Assembly (NCBI RefSeq): GCF_020880415.1
Contig: NZ_JAJIUJ010000111.1
Coordinates: 84,290 to 148,289, forward strand
DNA from: Xanthomonas euvesicatoria pv. euvesicatoria
Lineage (GTDB): Bacteria; Pseudomonadota; Gammaproteobacteria; Xanthomonadales; Xanthomonadaceae
DNA: 64,000 bases
Direction: 5' to 3'
The notes beneath the pieces were generated by a model that was not told where the DNA came from, searched no databases, and was given only the letters and a program-made list of their open reading frames with translations. Below are positions 52,386 through 61,728 of the stretch, piece after piece. The position numbers and the translations under genes are program-made. Within the stretch, counting starts at the first letter, position 1. Each line of letters opens with the position of its first letter.

Positions 52386-54467
52386 ATGCTTCCAGGTTTC
52401 GACGGGCTCCGATTCAGCCATTGGCAGGCCGATCTGCGCGAGGACGGCGTGGTGGTGCTCAGCCTCGATCGGCAGGGCGCACCGGTCAACGCATTTTCGC
52501 AGGAGGTGCTGCTGGAGCTGGGCGCCGTGGTCGAGCGGCTGGCACTGGATCCGCCAAAGGGCGTGGTGCTGCGCTCGGGCAAGCCCAACGGCTTCATCGC
52601 CGGCGCCGATCTGAAGGAATTCCAGGAATTCGATCGCAAGGGTACGGTCAACGATGCCATCCACCGCGGGCAGCAGGTCTTCCAGAAGCTGGCCGAACTG
52701 CCCTGCCCGACCGTCGCGGCGATTCATGGCTTCTGCATGGGCGGCGGTACCGAAATCGCGCTGGCCTGCCGCTACCGCGTGGCCTCCGATGACGGCAGCA
52801 CCCGCATCGGGCTGCCGGAGACCAAGCTGGGCATCTTTCCCGGCTGGGGCGGCAGCGCCCGCTTGCCGCGCCTGATCGGTGCGCCGGCCGCGATGGATCT
52901 GATGCTCACCGGCCGCACGGTATCGGCCAAGGCTGCGCGCGCGATGGGGCTGGTCGACAAGGTCGCCGCGCCTGCCGTGCTGGTGGATGTGGCAGCCAGC
53001 CTGGCGCTCGCCGGCACCGCGCGTGCGTTCAAGCAGCGCGCCACTGCGTGGGCCACCAATACCTTGCTCGCGCGCAAACTACTGGCGCCGCAGATGCGCA
53101 AGCAGGTGGCGCGCAAGGCGCGCAAGGAGCATTACCCGGCGCCCTACGCCCTGATCAACGTCTGGGAGCGGGCGGGCGGCAGCGGCATCCAGGCGCGCCT
53201 GGCGGCCGAGCGCAAGGCGGTGGTCAAACTTGCCAGCACGCCGACCGCACGCAACCTGATCCGCATCTTCTTCCTGACCGAGCGCCTGAAAGCGCTGGGC
53301 GGCAAGGACGCAGCCGGTGCGGCGGCGGCCCCGATTCGCCATGTGCATGTGATCGGCGCCGGCGTCATGGGCGGCGACATCGCGGCGTGGGCGGCTTACA
53401 AGGGCTTCGAGGTCACGTTGCAGGACCGCGAGCAGCGTTTTATCGATACGGCGCTGACGCGCGGCGGCGAACTGTTCGCCAAGCGCGTCAAGGACGACGC
53501 CAAGCGGCCGGCCGTGGCCGCGCGCCTGCGCGGCGATCTGGCCGGTGCGGGTGTGACGCAGGCCGATCTGGTGATCGAGGCGATCATCGAAAACCCGCAG
53601 GCAAAGCGCGATCTGTACCAATCGATCGAGCCGCAACTCAAGCCGGATGCCTTGCTGACGACCAATACCTCGTCGATTCCGCTGACCGAATTGCGTGGCC
53701 ACATCCAGCGCCCGGCGCAATTTGCCGGCCTGCACTACTTCAACCCGGTGGCGATGATGCCGCTGGTGGAAATCGTGCAGCACGATGGTCTGGATCCGGC
53801 CAACGTCGCGCGCCTGGCTGCGTTCTGCAAGGCCTTGGACAAGTTCCCGGTGCCGGTGGCCGGCACGCCGGGATTCCTGGTCAACCGGGTGCTGTTCCCC
53901 TACCTGCTCGAGGCGGCCACCGCGTATGCCGAAGGCATTCCTGGCCCGGTGCTGGACAAGACGGCGGTGAAGTTCGGCATGCCGATGGGGCCGATCGAAC
54001 TGATCGACACCGTGGGCCTGGATGTGGCGGCGGGCGTGGGCGCGGAGCTGGCGCCGTTCCTGCGTTTGCCCATCCCGGCGGCACTGGCGACCGTGGAAGC
54101 CGGCAAGCGCGGCAAGAAGGACGGCCAGGGCCTGTACAAGTGGGAGAACGGACGCGCCGTCAAACCCGAGGTTGCCAGCGGCTACACCGCACCGGCGGAT
54201 TTGGAAGACCGCCTGATCCTGCCGCTGCTCAACGAAGCGGTGGCCTGCCTGCACGATGGCGTGGTGGCCGACGCAGACCTGCTGGACGCCGGAGTCATCT
54301 TCGGCACAGGTTTCGCACCTTTCCGTGGCGGCCCGATCCAGTACATCCGCAGCGTCGGCGCAGACGCGCTGCTGGAGCGCCTGCACGCGCTGCATGCACG
54401 CTATGGCGAACGCTTCGCGCCGCGCCCGGGTTGGGACTCGCCGTTGTTGCGGGAAGCAGTGGCTTGA
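52386..54467 (+). CDS. Beta-oxidation multifunctional protein (enoyl-CoA hydratase/3-hydroxyacyl-CoA dehydrogenase, FadJ-like)
   Basis: The product has 693 residues. The N-terminal crotonase domain has FIAGADLKEF and HGFCMGGGTEIAL with the oxyanion loop, and KLGIFPGWGGSARLPRL carries the acid Glu region. The dehydrogenase domain starts at about 320 with VIGAGVMGGDIA and has NTSSIPLTEL, HYFNPVAMMPLVEI and a C-terminal dimer domain. It takes trans-2-enoyl-CoA to 3-ketoacyl-CoA. No thiolase gene is adjacent, but one lies at 19824. A terminator follows its stop. Confidence 0.9.
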   Translation: MLPGFDGLRFSHWQADLREDGVVVLSLDRQGAPVNAFSQEVLLELGAVVERLALDPPKGVVLRSGKPNGFIAGADLKEFQEFDRKGTVNDAIHRGQQVFQKLAELPCPTVAAIHGFCMGGGTEIALACRYRVASDDGSTRIGLPETKLGIFPGWGGSARLPRLIGAPAAMDLMLTGRTVSAKAARAMGLVDKVAAPAVLVDVAASLALAGTARAFKQRATAWATNTLLARKLLAPQMRKQVARKARKEHYPAPYALINVWERAGGSGIQARLAAERKAVVKLASTPTARNLIRIFFLTERLKALGGKDAAGAAAAPIRHVHVIGAGVMGGDIAAWAAYKGFEVTLQDREQRFIDTALTRGGELFAKRVKDDAKRPAVAARLRGDLAGAGVTQADLVIEAIIENPQAKRDLYQSIEPQLKPDALLTTNTSSIPLTELRGHIQRPAQFAGLHYFNPVAMMPLVEIVQHDGLDPANVARLAAFCKALDKFPVPVAGTPGFLVNRVLFPYLLEAATAYAEGIPGPVLDKTAVKFGMPMGPIELIDTVGLDVAAGVGAELAPFLRLPIPAALATVEAGKRGKKDGQGLYKWENGRAVKPEVASGYTAPADLEDRLILPLLNEAVACLHDGVVADADLLDAGVIFGTGFAPFRGGPIQYIRSVGADALLERLHALHARYGERFAPRPGWDSPLLREAVA

Positions 54468-54503
54468 GGCCGGCAGGCATCTATCGACAAGTCTGATTTG
54501 CAG

Positions 54504-54532
54504 GAAGGCTGCCGTTGGCAGCCTTCTTTTTG
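54504..54532 (+). terminator. Terminator of the fadJ-like gene
   Basis: A 10-bp stem (GAAGGCTGCC pairing with GGCAGCCTTC) closes a GTT loop, with TTTTT after it. It lies 37 bp past the stop at 54467. Confidence 0.92.
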
Positions 54533-54682
54533 CGTCAGGGCCGCAGCGTGCAGATGCTGGCACCGATTACTTGGCAGTCGGAGTCGATCTGGATATGTCA
54601 CGCAAGGGCCGGACAGGTGCGGTGGATTACGCAGGTCGAAACGCGCTGATTCGATGACCTGCCGACCTGCTGTTACCAGAGG

Positions 54683-55648
54683 TTAATGATGGGAATGCCC
54701 ATGCGCATGACTGTGCCCATGGTGCGCGTCATGGCCAGCGTCTGCAGTCGGCTTTGGTGTGTCGCAGGGTTCAGTGCCGCAGTGGCCGCTTTCCACCTGC
54801 AAGGTGACGTGGGCGATGTCGAAGCGGTCGTGCAACAGGGCGCCGAGCGCATCACGCAGGCGGTCGCGGTCGGTGGCCTCGTTGACCACGACGTGCGCTG
54901 TGAGCGCGGGCGTGCTGGAGGCCAGCGCCCAGACGTGTAGGTCATGCACGTCTTCGACGCCGGGATGGCTGGTGAGTGCCTGCTGCACCTGGGCCAGGTC
55001 GATCCCCTTGGGCACGCCTTCGAGCAACACGTTGATCGCCTCGCGCAGCAACACCCAGGTGCGCGGCAAAACCCACAGGCCGATCAGCACGGCCAGCACC
55101 GGGTCGATCCATTGCCAGCCGGTCCAGCGGATCAGCAGGGCACCGATGATCACTGCCACCGAGCCGAGCATGTCGCTCCAGACCTCCAGATAGGCACCCT
55201 TGACGTTAAGGCTTTCGCCGCTGCCGGCGTGCAGCAGCTTCATGGCGACCAGATTGATCACCAGGCCGAAGCCGGCGATCAGCAGCATGCCGCTGTACGC
55301 GATGTCCTGCGGAGCGCGGAAGCGTTGCGCGGCCTCCCACAGGATGTAGCCACCCACTACGAACAACAGCGCGCCATTGGCCAGTGCGCCGAGCGCTTCG
55401 AGCCGCACATAGCCATAGGTGCGACGCGCGTCGGCCGGACGACGACTCAGGCGCACCGCGACCAGCGCGATCATCAGGCCGACGGTGTCGGTGGCCATAT
55501 GCGCAGCGTCGGACAGCAGCGCCAGGCTGTTGGTCACGAATGCGCCGATGATCTCTGCCAGCAGGAAGGCGGCGGTCAACCCCAGTGCCCACCACAAGGG
55601 AGCTTCGTGACGGATTTCGCTGGGTGCGTGGTTGTGGTCGTGTCCCAT
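54683..55648 (-). CDS. CDF-family zinc exporter, CzcD/ZitB-like
   Basis: This 321-residue protein starts MGHDHNHAP and ends with a long His-rich tail (HDAHHGHSHAHGHSHH). Six membrane segments include SDAAHMATDTVG and YLEVWSDMLGS, the HxxxD/DxxxD metal sites of zinc-type CDF proteins. It would move Zn (or Cd, Co) out of the cytosol by proton antiport. The frame opens at 55678, but MGHDHNHAP matches the family. It is monocistronic, converging with the fadJ-like gene. Confidence 0.88.
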   Translation of the reverse strand: MGHDHNHAPSEIRHEAPLWWALGLTAAFLLAEIIGAFVTNSLALLSDAAHMATDTVGLMIALVAVRLSRRPADARRTYGYVRLEALGALANGALLFVVGGYILWEAAQRFRAPQDIAYSGMLLIAGFGLVINLVAMKLLHAGSGESLNVKGAYLEVWSDMLGSVAVIIGALLIRWTGWQWIDPVLAVLIGLWVLPRTWVLLREAINVLLEGVPKGIDLAQVQQALTSHPGVEDVHDLHVWALASSTPALTAHVVVNEATDRDRLRDALGALLHDRFDIAHVTLQVESGHCGTEPCDTPKPTADAGHDAHHGHSHAHGHSHH

Positions 55649-55814
55649 GGGTGTCGTGGCCTGCTGCAATGCGCGCACCTTAGGCGTACGCGATAGCGGA
55701 GACTATTACACCTGTGCGTAATGACATCACATCACGCGAGCCGTGCGGCGGGCCGCACAAGGCGCAGTGGTTGCGCTATTTGCGGGGCGAAAGAAAGCAC
55801 GCTCTGGAAGCATG

Positions 55815-55825
55815 CCCCCCCCCCC
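55815..55825 (+). repeat. C11 homopolymer tract
   Basis: Eleven consecutive C residues lie 37 bp beyond the mmsB stop, in the gap between mmsB and the divergently placed zinc exporter promoter. No coding frame of quality crosses it. Confidence 0.85.
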
Positions 55826-55861
55826 GCCAATCCACACTCCGCGGCGCGAGCGGATCGCCCG

Positions 55862-56749
55862 TTATATCTTGGCGACCAGCTTGACCACGCTGGAAAAATC
55901 CAGCGCCCCGTTGCCTGCCTGGCTGTTCATCGCATACAGGTTGCGCGCCAGCTCACCGAGCGGAATCGAGACGCCGGCCTGCACCGCCGATTCGGCAACC
56001 AGGCCCAGATCCTTGAGCATCAGGTCGTTGCCGAAGCCGCCGCTATACCCACGCGACGCCGGCGCATTGGGCAGCACGCCGGGCCACGGGTTGCACACCT
56101 CGGTAGCCCAACTGCGGCCGGTACTGACCGCCATCATCTGCGACAGCACCACAGGGTCCAGGCCCTGCGCGACGCCGAGCGCCAGCGCTTCACCGGTGGC
56201 GGCCATGATCACGCCCAGGGCCATGTTGTTGCATAGCTTGGCGACCTGCCCTGCCCCGTTGTCGCCGACATGGAAGATGTTCTTGCCCATGGCCTGCAGC
56301 ACCGGGCGGGCGCGCTCCAGCGCATCGGCAGCGCCGCCGACGATGAAGGTCAGCGTGCCGGCTGCAGCCCCGGCCGTGCCACCGGAGACCGGGGCGTCGA
56401 GCATCGTCAGGCCACGCGCCTTGGCCGCATCGGCCACCCTGCGCGCAGACACCGGTGCGATGGTGCTGCAGTCGATGACCAAGGCGCCATCCGGGATCTG
56501 CGCCAGGATGCCGGATTCGCCCAGGTACACACCTTCGACGTGGCGGCTTGCAGGCAGCATCGAGATCACGACCTCGGCATCGGCCAGCGTGTCCTGCGCG
56601 GAGCTGGCAGCATGCGCACCAGCCGCCGAGGCAGCCTCCAGGGCGGCCGGTGCGAGATCGAATACCCGCAGCTGATGCCCTGCCTTGATCAGATTGGCAG
56701 CCATTGGCCCGCCCATATTGCCCAGGCCGATAAAAGCGATCTTGCTCAT
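55862..56749 (-). CDS. mmsB: 3-hydroxyisobutyrate dehydrogenase
   Basis: The 295-residue protein starts MSKIAFIGLGNMGG; GLGNMG is the NAD-binding loop. The substrate signature DAPVSGGTAGAAAGTL (about 116-131) and the catalytic Lys in GNGAGQVAKLCNN-type helix (DNGAGQVAKLCNNM) are present. It oxidises 3-hydroxyisobutyrate to methylmalonate semialdehyde in valine breakdown. The ATG at 56749 is chosen over a TTG at 56764. It follows the hydrolase gene by 165 bp. Confidence 0.92.
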   Translation of the reverse strand: MSKIAFIGLGNMGGPMAANLIKAGHQLRVFDLAPAALEAASAAGAHAASSAQDTLADAEVVISMLPASRHVEGVYLGESGILAQIPDGALVIDCSTIAPVSARRVADAAKARGLTMLDAPVSGGTAGAAAGTLTFIVGGAADALERARPVLQAMGKNIFHVGDNGAGQVAKLCNNMALGVIMAATGEALALGVAQGLDPVVLSQMMAVSTGRSWATEVCNPWPGVLPNAPASRGYSGGFGNDLMLKDLGLVAESAVQAGVSIPLGELARNLYAMNSQAGNGALDFSSVVKLVAKI

Positions 56750-56914
56750 GGTGTCGGTTTCCAAAATAGGACCATCTTCAACAGATGGCCGGGATCATCG
56801 CGGATTGCGCGCGCGGAGCCACCGCCGGTTTTCAGCTGCGATGACGCAGGTCAGAGATGGCAACCGCACTGCAATCCGGCGTGAGCCGAACGCGCTTCGC
56901 AAGTTGCCAGCCAC

Positions 56915-58096
56915 TCACTGCACACCCAGCTCGCCTGCCCCCAGATCGGCAAGCGGATGCGATGTAGGCGACCAGGGCGCAACAAAGAAGGCTGCGGCCC
57001 ACTGCGCATCGGCTGCTTCCAGCGACGCCGGTTGCCAGTGCGGTTGACGATCCTTGTCGATCAACAGCGCGCGGATGCCTTCGGCAAAATCGCCGTGCGC
57101 CGCCGCATGCAATGCGACCACGTATTCGGTACGGAAGGTGTCGGCCAGCGTCGTGGTGCTCGCATGGCGATGCAGCTCCCAGGCAAGGCGTGCCGAGCCC
57201 GGAGCACCCGCGGCCAAGGTGGCACGTGCAGCCTGCAGCCAGCCGTCTTCGCTTTGCAGCGCCAGGATCGCAGCGACAACGTGCTCCAGTGATTCGCCGG
57301 CCACCAACTGTTCGATCAACTGTGCGTGGACTTGTAGCGGGCCCGGCTCGGTCGGTTGCGCGATGCCATGCAGAAATGCACTGAGCTGGTTGCGGTCCGC
57401 ATTGCCTGTCCATGCGTGCGCGCTCAGCGCATCCAGCACTGCTGCGTACTGCGCATGCTCCAGGCGTACATCTGCCAGCCCCGCGTAAATGGCATCACTG
57501 GCATCCAGCGGCGCGCCAGTCAGCGCCAGAAACAGGCCGGCCCCCTGGGGCACGCGGCGTAACAGCCAGCTGCCACCCACATCGGGAAACAGCCCCACGC
57601 TGATCTCCGGCATGGCAAGTCGCGAGCGTTCGGTGACCACGCGATGGCTGGCGCCGGACATCAAGCCGATGCCACCGCCCATCACGATGCCGTGGCCCCA
57701 GCACAGCAGTGGCTTCGGATAGGTATGGATGCGGTAGTCGAGCCGGTATTCCTCTTCGAAAAATGCGGCCGCATGCGCGTTGGCCTGCGGCGCTGCGCGT
57801 CGCGCTGCACTGTCGGGCACTGCATCGCGGTGCGCACGCATGCTCTGGTACAGGCCATGCAGATCGCCACCAGCACAGAACGCTTTTTCGCCGGCGCCAC
57901 GCAACACCACGCACGCGATCTGCGCGTCGTCGGCCCACGCGCGCAACTGCGTCTCCAGTTGCCGGGTCATCTGCAGCGACAGGCCGTTGAGCGTCTTGGG
58001 CGCATTCAAGGTGGCAATGCCGATGCGATGCCCATCGGCACACGCACGCTGCTCGAACAGCACCGGTGCCTCGTCGGTTGCGCTGACCTGCCCCAT
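56915..58096 (-). CDS. 3-hydroxyisobutyryl-CoA hydrolase (crotonase family)
   Basis: This 393-residue crotonase-fold protein is longer than enoyl-CoA hydratases and has the HIBCH-type features KAFCAGGDLHGLY, HGIVMGGGIGLM, MPEISVGLFPDVGGSWLL and LTGAPLDASDA. The position in the valine cluster fits 3-hydroxyisobutyryl-CoA hydrolase, which releases 3-hydroxyisobutyrate for MmsB. It starts at the ATG at 58096, overlapping the hydratase stop (ATGA). Confidence 0.88.
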   Translation of the reverse strand: MGQVSATDEAPVLFEQRACADGHRIGIATLNAPKTLNGLSLQMTRQLETQLRAWADDAQIACVVLRGAGEKAFCAGGDLHGLYQSMRAHRDAVPDSAARRAAPQANAHAAAFFEEEYRLDYRIHTYPKPLLCWGHGIVMGGGIGLMSGASHRVVTERSRLAMPEISVGLFPDVGGSWLLRRVPQGAGLFLALTGAPLDASDAIYAGLADVRLEHAQYAAVLDALSAHAWTGNADRNQLSAFLHGIAQPTEPGPLQVHAQLIEQLVAGESLEHVVAAILALQSEDGWLQAARATLAAGAPGSARLAWELHRHASTTTLADTFRTEYVVALHAAAHGDFAEGIRALLIDKDRQPHWQPASLEAADAQWAAAFFVAPWSPTSHPLADLGAGELGVQ

Positions 58097-58893
58097 CAGC
58101 GGTTGCTCCACTGCGGCGCGCGCTTGTCCAGAAACGCGGCCACACCTTCGGCCTGATCGGCGTGCTCGAACAGATCGACGAAGGCTTCGCGCTCGGCAAT
58201 CAACGCCGCTGCGTGGGTGCCATGGCGCGTGGACTGCACCAGCTGCTTGCACGCCGCCACACTGACCGGGCTCTGCTTGCCGGCACGTTGCGCCCAGGCA
58301 ACCGCCAGCGCGCGCGACTCGCCCTTGCCGACCACCTCTTCCACCAGGCCGATGCGCTGCGCGGTTGCCGCATCGATACGTTCGCCCAACAGGATCATGC
58401 GCTTGGCCCAGCCCTCGCCCACCAGACGCGGCAGGTTCTGGGTGCCACCGGCACACGGCAGCAAGCCAACGCTGGCTTCGGGCAACGCGAGCTGTGCATG
58501 CTGCTCGGCAATGCGCAGATCGCAAGCCAATGCGCACTCCAGCCCGCCGCCCATCGCATAGCCGTTGATGGCGGCAATCGACACGCCGCGGAACGCACTC
58601 AAGGCTTCGAATGCTTCGCCGAACCGGCGCGCGGCCTGGCGTGCATTGGCCTTGTCGCCGTCGGCGAACTGCTTGAGATCGGCCCCGGCGCTGAAGAACT
58701 TCTCGCCTTCGCCGGTGATCACCAGCGCATAGATGCTGCGGTCGGCATCCAGTGCGCGCACCAGGTCGCGCAGGGCCGCCAGGCTGTGCACGGTCCAGGT
58801 GTTGGCCGGTGGGTTGCTCAAGGTCACGATGGCCACGTGCCCATCGCGCTCGACCTGCAGACCGGTATGGAGACGTCCTTCCCAATCGCTCAT
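58096..58893 (-). CDS. Enoyl-CoA hydratase (valine/isobutyrate pathway)
   Basis: The 265-residue crotonase-fold protein has KFFSAGADLKQF and INGYAMGGGLECALA for the oxyanion hole, and LALPEASVGLLPCAGGTQNLPRL for the catalytic Glu. It should hydrate methacrylyl-CoA. Both ends overlap neighbours by four bases, so it is translationally coupled to the acyl-CoA dehydrogenase and hydrolase genes. Confidence 0.88.
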   Translation of the reverse strand: MSDWEGRLHTGLQVERDGHVAIVTLSNPPANTWTVHSLAALRDLVRALDADRSIYALVITGEGEKFFSAGADLKQFADGDKANARQAARRFGEAFEALSAFRGVSIAAINGYAMGGGLECALACDLRIAEQHAQLALPEASVGLLPCAGGTQNLPRLVGEGWAKRMILLGERIDAATAQRIGLVEEVVGKGESRALAVAWAQRAGKQSPVSVAACKQLVQSTRHGTHAAALIAEREAFVDLFEHADQAEGVAAFLDKRAPQWSNR

Positions 58894-60071
58894 CGCAATT
58901 CCTCCTCGCCATTGAGCAGGTGACGCGCCACGATCATGCGCATCACCTCGTTGGTGCCTTCCAGAATGCGGTGCACGCGGCTATCGCGCAGCAAACGCTC
59001 GATCGGGTATTCGCGGATATAGCCGTATCCGCCATGGATCTGCAAGGCATCGTCGCAGATGGCAAAGCCGGCATCGGTGGCGAAGCGCTTAGCCATCGCA
59101 CACCACACGGTGGCGTCGTGGCTGCCGGCATCGAGCTTGCGCGCGGCGGTGTGCACCATCTGCCGCGCGGCCACCAGCTGCGTGGCCATGTCGGCCAACT
59201 TGAACTGCAATGCCTGGAAATCGGCCAGTTTCTTGCCGAACTGGCGCCGCTCGCCCATGTAGCGACGTGCGGCATCCAGCGCGCCTTGCGCGGCGCCCAA
59301 CGAACATGCGGCGATATTGATGCGGCCACCATCCAGCGCCTTCATCGCCATCTTGAAGCCTTCGCCTTCCTTGCCCAGCAGGTTCTCGGCCGGAATACGC
59401 ACGTTTTCGAAGCTGACACCGCGCGTCGGCTGGCTGTTCCAGCCCATCTTCTCTTCCTTGCGACCGTAGCTGATGCCAGGCGCATCGGCCGGCACCACGA
59501 AGGCGCTGATGCCACGCGCACCGTCTTCGCCGGTGCGTGCCATCACCACCAGCACGTCGGTTGCGCCGGCGCCGGAAATGAAGGCTTTGCTGCCATTGAG
59601 CACATAGCTGTCGCCGTCGCGCTGGGCGCGCGATTTCAGCGATGCCGCATCCGAGCCGCTGCCCGGTTCGGTCAGGCAGTACGAGCCCAGCTTGGCGCCG
59701 CTGGTCATCGCCTGGCCCCACTGCGCGCGCACCGCATCGGTGCCGTAGCTGGCGATCAACCAGGTGGCCATGTTGTGGATGCTGATGAACGCCGAGGTGG
59801 ACGGATCCACCGTGGCGAGTTCTTCGAACACCACTGCGGCATCGAGGCGGCGCATGCCCAGGCCGCCCACGCCTTCGTCGGTGTAGAGACCGCAAAAGCC
59901 GAGCTCGGCGGCCTTGGCGATGGCCTCGCGCGGGAAGTGACCTTCTGCGTCCCACTGCGCTGCATGCGGGGCGAGTTCCTTGTCGGCGAAGTCGCGCGCG
60001 GCAGCGCGGAAGGCTTCCTGCTCGTCGTTCAAATCGGCCGCGTTGGGGTGGAGCTGGATGGCTGCATTCAT
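58890..60071 (-). CDS. Acyl-CoA dehydrogenase (isobutyryl-CoA type)
   Basis: From the ATG at 60071 the product has 393 residues. FAD and substrate motifs YCLTEPGSGSDAAS and ALQIHGGYGYIREYPIERLLRDSRVHRILEGTNEV are complete. In this cluster it should turn isobutyryl-CoA into methacrylyl-CoA, passing electrons to ETF. It lies 10 bp after mmsA. Confidence 0.88.
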   Translation of the reverse strand: MNAAIQLHPNAADLNDEQEAFRAAARDFADKELAPHAAQWDAEGHFPREAIAKAAELGFCGLYTDEGVGGLGMRRLDAAVVFEELATVDPSTSAFISIHNMATWLIASYGTDAVRAQWGQAMTSGAKLGSYCLTEPGSGSDAASLKSRAQRDGDSYVLNGSKAFISGAGATDVLVVMARTGEDGARGISAFVVPADAPGISYGRKEEKMGWNSQPTRGVSFENVRIPAENLLGKEGEGFKMAMKALDGGRINIAACSLGAAQGALDAARRYMGERRQFGKKLADFQALQFKLADMATQLVAARQMVHTAARKLDAGSHDATVWCAMAKRFATDAGFAICDDALQIHGGYGYIREYPIERLLRDSRVHRILEGTNEVMRMIVARHLLNGEEELR

Positions 60072-60081
60072 GGCGATCGGG

Positions 60082-61587
60082 TCACTTGAGGGAGATGGTG
60101 GTGTTGACGCCATGGGCCAGCGTCTGATCGTCGAACCAGCGCGCGGTCACGGTCTTGGTCTGGGTGTAGAACATCACCACCTGCTTGCCGTACGGGCCCA
60201 GGTCGCCGAGCTTGGAAGCGCGCGAGCCGGTGAAGGAAAACAATGGCACCGGCACCGGAATCGGCACGTTGATGCCGACCTGGCCCACATCGATGTCTTC
60301 CTGGAAACGCCGCGCAGCCGCGCCGGACTGGGTGAACAGCGCCGTGCCGTTACCGTTGGGGTTGGCGTTGACCAAGGCAATGGCCTCGTCCAGCGTGGCG
60401 GCTTCCAGAATCACCAGCACCGGCCCGAAGATCTCTTCGTCGTAGATCCGCATGCCGGGTTTGACGCCGGAAAAGATGGTCGGGCCAACAAAGTTGCCCT
60501 GCTCGAAACCCGGCACCTGTGGCGCGCGGCCATCCAGTTCCAGGGTGGCGCCCTGCTCCACGCCGGAGGCGATCAAGCCTTCCACCCGCTCGCGTGCGGC
60601 GCAGGAAATCAGCGGACCGACCTCGGTGCCCGGCGCGTTGCCGGCGCCGATCTTCAAACTCTTGGCCTTGGCCACCAACTCCGGAATCCAGGTACGGGCG
60701 TCACCGACCAGGACCAGCGTGGAGGCGGCCATGCAGCGCTGCCCGGCGGCGCCGAACGCGGCACCGACCATCGCATTGAGCGTCTGCTCGCGGTTGGCGT
60801 CGGGCAGCACCACGGCGTGATTCTTGGCGCCCATCATGCATTGCACGCGTTTGCCGGCCAGCGAGGCACGTCGATAAACGTGCGTGCCCGCCTTGGTGGA
60901 ACCGACAAACGACAACGCCTTGATGTCGGGGTGATCGCACAGCGCATTGACCACTTCCTCGCCGCCATGCACGACGTTGAGCACGCCCTTGGGAATGCCG
61001 GCTTCCAGCGCAAGTTCCACCAGCCGCATGGTCACCATCGGGTCTTGCTCGGAGGGCTTGAGCACGAAGGTGTTGCCCGTCGCAATCGCCATCGGAAACA
61101 TCCACAGCGGAATCATGGCCGGGAAGTTGAACGGGGTGATGCCCGCGCACACGCCCAACGGCTGCAGCAGGCTGTAGGTGTCCACGCCGTTGGCGACGTT
61201 GTTGGCCAGCTCGCCCAGCTGCAGGTTGCCGATCGCCGCGGCGTGCTCCACCACTTCCAGGCCACGGAACACATCGCCTTCGGCATCGGCCAGGGTCTTG
61301 CCCTGCTCGGCGCTGAGCAGCGCAGCCAGTTCGGGCATGTTTTCCCGGATCAGCTGCTGGTATTTGAGAAAAATACGCGCCCGGGTGCCAATCGGCGTCT
61401 TGCGCCAGGTCACGAAGGCGCGGCTGGCCGCCGCCACTGCGGCATCCACTTCGGCGGTGGTGGCGAACGGCACCTGGGCCAACACCGATTGGTCGGCCGG
61501 GTTGACCACGTCCTGCCACTGCGTGCTGGCGGACACCACCATTTCGCCATCGATCAACAGGAAGACGCGGGGGACGGATTGGCTCAT
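60082..61587 (-). CDS. mmsA: CoA-acylating methylmalonate-semialdehyde dehydrogenase
   Basis: The 501-residue aldehyde dehydrogenase has [33 protein letters not shown], and the catalytic Cys in [11 protein letters not shown], the MmsA signature. It converts methylmalonate semialdehyde and CoA to propionyl-CoA. It is the first gene of the operon and divergent from the regulator; the 5' gap contains the paired repeats. The frame runs up to 62136 as a shadow of the regulator. Confidence 0.92.
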   Translation of the reverse strand: MSQSVPRVFLLIDGEMVVSASTQWQDVVNPADQSVLAQVPFATTAEVDAAVAAASRAFVTWRKTPIGTRARIFLKYQQLIRENMPELAALLSAEQGKTLADAEGDVFRGLEVVEHAAAIGNLQLGELANNVANGVDTYSLLQPLGVCAGITPFNFPAMIPLWMFPMAIATGNTFVLKPSEQDPMVTMRLVELALEAGIPKGVLNVVHGGEEVVNALCDHPDIKALSFVGSTKAGTHVYRRASLAGKRVQCMMGAKNHAVVLPDANREQTLNAMVGAAFGAAGQRCMAASTLVLVGDARTWIPELVAKAKSLKIGAGNAPGTEVGPLISCAARERVEGLIASGVEQGATLELDGRAPQVPGFEQGNFVGPTIFSGVKPGMRIYDEEIFGPVLVILEAATLDEAIALVNANPNGNGTALFTQSGAAARRFQEDIDVGQVGINVPIPVPVPLFSFTGSRASKLGDLGPYGKQVVMFYTQTKTVTARWFDDQTLAHGVNTTISLK

Positions 61588-61636
61588 TGCAGGGCTCGCT
61601 TGTTGAGAAGGACATCGGGCCATTGCAGGCCAATAC

Positions 61637-61652
61637 TTCGCATTGTTTGCAT
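61637..61652 (-). promoter_or_regulatory. 9-bp direct-repeat pair on the mmsA side
   Basis: On the minus strand the sequence reads ATGCAAACA-ATGCGAAGT, two 9-bp repeats of (A/T)TGC(A/G)AA. It is oriented toward mmsA, about 50 bp before its start codon. Confidence 0.5.
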
Positions 61653-61710
61653 CGACACCCTCCATTCCCAGCCCGCTATTGCTTAATCGCGCTAAGCTGA
61701 CGACACAATT

Positions 61711-61728
61711 TTGCGAATCTTGCGAATG
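61711..61728 (+). promoter_or_regulatory. 9-bp direct-repeat pair at the regulator's start
   Basis: TTGCGAATC-TTGCGAATG, two tandem 9-bp copies; the second contains the ATG of the regulator (61726). It points the other way from the pair at 61637-61652. It could be an autoregulatory operator for the XRE regulator. Confidence 0.5.
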
